DNA of 5,914 nucleotides. Origin: JBLIKP01 sp047635375. Lineage in GTDB: Bacteria > Bacteroidota > Bacteroidia > Sphingobacteriales > Sphingobacteriaceae. Numbering within the stretch: position 1 is the stretch's first letter; each line of letters begins with the position of its first letter. The notes under the pieces are model-generated. The model was given only the letters and a program-made list of their open reading frames with translations. It had not been told where the DNA came from and did not search any database. Shown piece by piece: positions 3,829-5,914 of this stretch. Where the stretch lies: the NCBI GenBank assembly GCA_047635375.1, contig JBLIKP010000118.1, forward strand, positions 1 through 5,914. Reading direction: 5' to 3'. Both the position numbers and the translations under genes were made by a program.

Positions 3829-5914
3829 ATGAAAAATTTCTATTCCTTTATCTTTATTCTAATAATTTCTTTTGCAACAGCTTCTGCGCAATCTGGCGGA
3901 CCTGATAATTATGGATATACCTGGGAGCAAACTGCTGGAGCTGCGGCAGAATGGGTTGAAATTACAACTCGACCGGGAACCTTTGACATTACAGAGCAAG
4001 TTATTCGCCACAAATTAGTTGGGCCGATAAACTTTAGTTTCGATTTTTCTTATTTCTGGTATTCTTATAATAGTCTTTACATAAGTGGAGAAGGTTTTGT
4101 AAGTTTCAATCCACTTACTCTTGCTCCAGGATACGATGATATTCCAGGTGCCGAAGGCCAAGGAAACGACTTTTTAGCGCCCCTATTAACCCCTTTGGGT
4201 TATGAGCAACCTGATGCTAAAGTTTATTTTTGGACGGACTTTAAAGATTCAATAATCGTTACCTGGGAAAATGCTAATTATATGAATCGTCAGGGACAAG
4301 ATGAGGGTAAAAATACCTTCCAGTGTATCCTTGACAGAGCAAGTAGCCAAATATCCTATAACTACGCTTTACACGATGGAAATTATACTCAAACGGGCTG
4401 TCCCGGATTGACCGAAAGCCCAATTGATAATGATGGGGTTACAAATTGTCAATTGATTGGTTATGAAAACATCACCGGGACTGTCGGTGAAATGATATCC
4501 AACAACGATAATCTTTTCTTCCCTGCTACATTAAGTAAAGAGAATCCTGTTTCCATAAAAATCACACCTGATGAGGTGGAGAATATGAATTTTGATGTGG
4601 AAGATATTCGCATTGAATACGTTTCAAAAAAAGGGTCAAAAGGTCAATTTATTTCCTTAGGTGGAGCTCCGTATCCATTAAAAGTTCAATATGAAAATAT
4701 TGGAACGGTAAAAACCAGATCTGTACAGGTTGAGAGTTTAGTTAAAAAAGGCGCTCAAGAAATTTTACCGACAAAAAAATTCTCATTAGTTCCAGCCCTT
4801 AATCCTGGAGAAACAAAATTAATAGACACAAAGGCTAAGTTTAGCCCTGAAGAAACAGGTATATACCAGTTTGATGTAAATATTTTCGATTATCCTGAGG
4901 ACGAGATCTTTACAAATAATAGAAAAGGACAGTTTATAGGTGTTGTAGATACTACAGCAGAAATCACATCACTGGATTATAGCGCAGGAATTGAAACAGC
5001 ACCAGGATTTAGTTATTTGGGTTCAACGGGATTCCAATTAGGAATTGGTGTATTTATTGAGCCGCCATTTTACCCAGTTATTATTGATGGTTTAAAATTT
5101 GGTGTTGGAGCTGGTGTTTCAGGAGCTAATCCACAGCCCTCTGACCAAGTTAGATTAAGAATCTTCGACGATAATGGTGAGAATGTTTTTGGTGAAAAAG
5201 ATGGTAGCCCAGGAGACATGATTTATGAAATTGACCTGCTTCCTGCAGTTGATTTTAATGAAGGATATAATACTTACCAAATTACAAATGATACCATTCA
5301 AATAAATAGTGGTGGTGTTTATATTGCTATGCTTCAAGGTGGGCCTGGAATGTCGTTTAAATCCAGAACAACCGCTGCTGTTTCAAATAACACATACCAA
5401 TCTAACGGAGCAGGTGGTTTTATTATTTACCGTGACCGTAGTTCGGAAGAGTTTTTATTGGGAATGGATATTCGTCAAGGAGAATTGGATCAAGTTGTGG
5501 ATATGGAATTAACTGAAATCATGAACCCGCGTCCAGAAATCAATTACACTGATTCAGTTGAGGTAAGTATTAACATGACAAACACGGGACCTCAGTTGAT
5601 AAAAGGTCCTTTGGATGCTTCCTATCGCGTAAACTCAAGAGATGAAGTGCGCGAGGCCATATCAGCCGATTTTGAGCTTGCTGTTGGCGAGTCAAGTATT
5701 TACACGTTTACGCAGAAAGCAGCTCGTCCTTCGGCTCCTAAGACTAAATTCAATCAATTTTGCGCGTCAGTTGGATTACCTAATGACTTTAGGTTAGGAA
5801 ATGACACGATTTGTTACGTTGTGACCAACATTGCCGATGTGCCAAATCAGGTTATCGCGCTTGATGTTTTCCCAAATCCAGCCGAAACAAGTATTTCGAT
5901 TTTAACAGGTTTAA
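3829..5914 (+). CDS. Secreted multidomain beta-rich protein, tandem paralogue (copy 2, 3' end off window)
   Basis: The frame is open from ATG 3829 to the right edge: 695 codons plus one base, with no stop or frameshift found on reading every codon. It matches copy 1 at a constant offset of 2857 bases with no net gap, and about 92 % of residues are identical. It has the same architecture: signal peptide 1-20 (TASA|Q), nidogen-like domain, CARDB-like domain, central beta domain, second CARDB-like domain, and the beginning of the T9SS sorting domain (VFPNP, residues 680-684). About 64 residues of the sorting domain are expected beyond the edge. Residues 21-142 are identical to copy 1, while 9 of the 20 signal-peptide residues differ. 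Changes elsewhere cluster at exposed-looking positions, for example TRRGTK to SKKGSK near residue 266. The helper genes upstream of this copy are remnants only. Function is unknown; surface display by T9SS is inferred. Confidence 0.9.
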   Translation, partial: MKNFYSFIFILIISFATASAQSGGPDNYGYTWEQTAGAAAEWVEITTRPGTFDITEQVIRHKLVGPINFSFDFSYFWYSYNSLYISGEGFVSFNPLTLAPGYDDIPGAEGQGNDFLAPLLTPLGYEQPDAKVYFWTDFKDSIIVTWENANYMNRQGQDEGKNTFQCILDRASSQISYNYALHDGNYTQTGCPGLTESPIDNDGVTNCQLIGYENITGTVGEMISNNDNLFFPATLSKENPVSIKITPDEVENMNFDVEDIRIEYVSKKGSKGQFISLGGAPYPLKVQYENIGTVKTRSVQVESLVKKGAQEILPTKKFSLVPALNPGETKLIDTKAKFSPEETGIYQFDVNIFDYPEDEIFTNNRKGQFIGVVDTTAEITSLDYSAGIETAPGFSYLGSTGFQLGIGVFIEPPFYPVIIDGLKFGVGAGVSGANPQPSDQVRLRIFDDNGENVFGEKDGSPGDMIYEIDLLPAVDFNEGYNTYQITNDTIQINSGGVYIAMLQGGPGMSFKSRTTAAVSNNTYQSNGAGGFIIYRDRSSEEFLLGMDIRQGELDQVVDMELTEIMNPRPEINYTDSVEVSINMTNTGPQLIKGPLDASYRVNSRDEVREAISADFELAVGESSIYTFTQKAARPSAPKTKFNQFCASVGLPNDFRLGNDTICYVVTNIADVPNQVIALDVFPNPAETSISILTGL

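Larger units (their letters stand above)
972..5914 (+). repeat. Tandem gene duplication, period 2857 bases
   Basis: Bases 972-3057 and 3829-5914 are homologous in direct orientation at a fixed spacing of 2857 bases. The repeat extends further left on the evidence of the promoter element (927-954 against 3782-3810) and the reductase tail (817-882 against 3681-3746), and probably continues beyond the right edge. Similarity is uneven: about 95 % or more near both ends of the secreted-protein gene, and roughly 75-82 % in the sampled middle blocks. No insertion sequence or terminal inverted repeat is visible at the boundaries, so the duplication looks like unequal recombination rather than transposition. 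Confidence 0.9.

Noticed and set aside
5155..5512. Overlapping open frames on both strands inside copy 2 (5155-5337 minus, 5309-5512 plus)
   Set aside because: Both overlap the open frame of copy 2 in other registers and have no recognisable features; they are shadows of the secreted-protein gene.

Overview
The window looks like Bacteroidota DNA (Flavobacteriia or Cytophagia-like). It is AT-rich, the starts have A-rich upstream sequence with little Shine-Dalgarno signal, and a large secreted protein ends in a type IX secretion (T9SS) type A sorting domain with the FPNP signature. No tRNA, rRNA, CRISPR array, transposase or phage gene was seen.

Layout. Positions 1-301 hold the C-terminal half of a SprT-like putative metalloprotease whose start lies off the left edge. 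It overlaps by four bases (ATGA) an NADPH-dependent FMN reductase family flavoprotein (298-885). After an 86-base gap with a promoter-like element comes a complete 759-residue secreted multidomain beta-rich protein (972-3251). A roughly 580-base stretch follows that at first looks intergenic. Then a second, nearly full-length paralogue of the secreted protein (3829 onward) runs off the right edge, open throughout, about 92 % identical to the first and colinear codon for codon without any net indel across 695 codons.

The stretch between the two large genes is not empty. Reading it in all frames shows the wreck of a second copy of the upstream neighbourhood: a possible broken small lipoprotein gene (about 3303-3431), a clear intrinsic terminator (3443-3475), the N-terminal part of a second SprT-like gene (3479-3652), and, fused to it, the frameshifted C-terminal tail of a second flavin reductase (about 3659-3764). 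The same promoter-like element seen before copy 1 then precedes copy 2. The simplest reading is that a whole cassette (SprT-like, reductase, secreted protein, and possibly the gene upstream) was duplicated in tandem. An internal deletion of roughly 0.9 kb and point decay then destroyed the helper genes in one copy, while the secreted-protein genes were both kept.

The two secreted-protein genes are mosaics. Their 5' mature part and 3' part are nearly identical in DNA, the last 127 bases in the window perfectly so. Intervening blocks differ at roughly 18-25 % of bases, mostly at silent sites. This pattern suggests gene conversion between the paralogues. The signal peptides differ at 9 of 20 residues, although the next 122 residues are identical. 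The function of the secreted protein is unknown; its architecture (nidogen-like N-terminal beta domain, CARDB-like domain, central beta domain, second CARDB-like domain, T9SS sorting domain) suggests a cell-surface or adhesive role.
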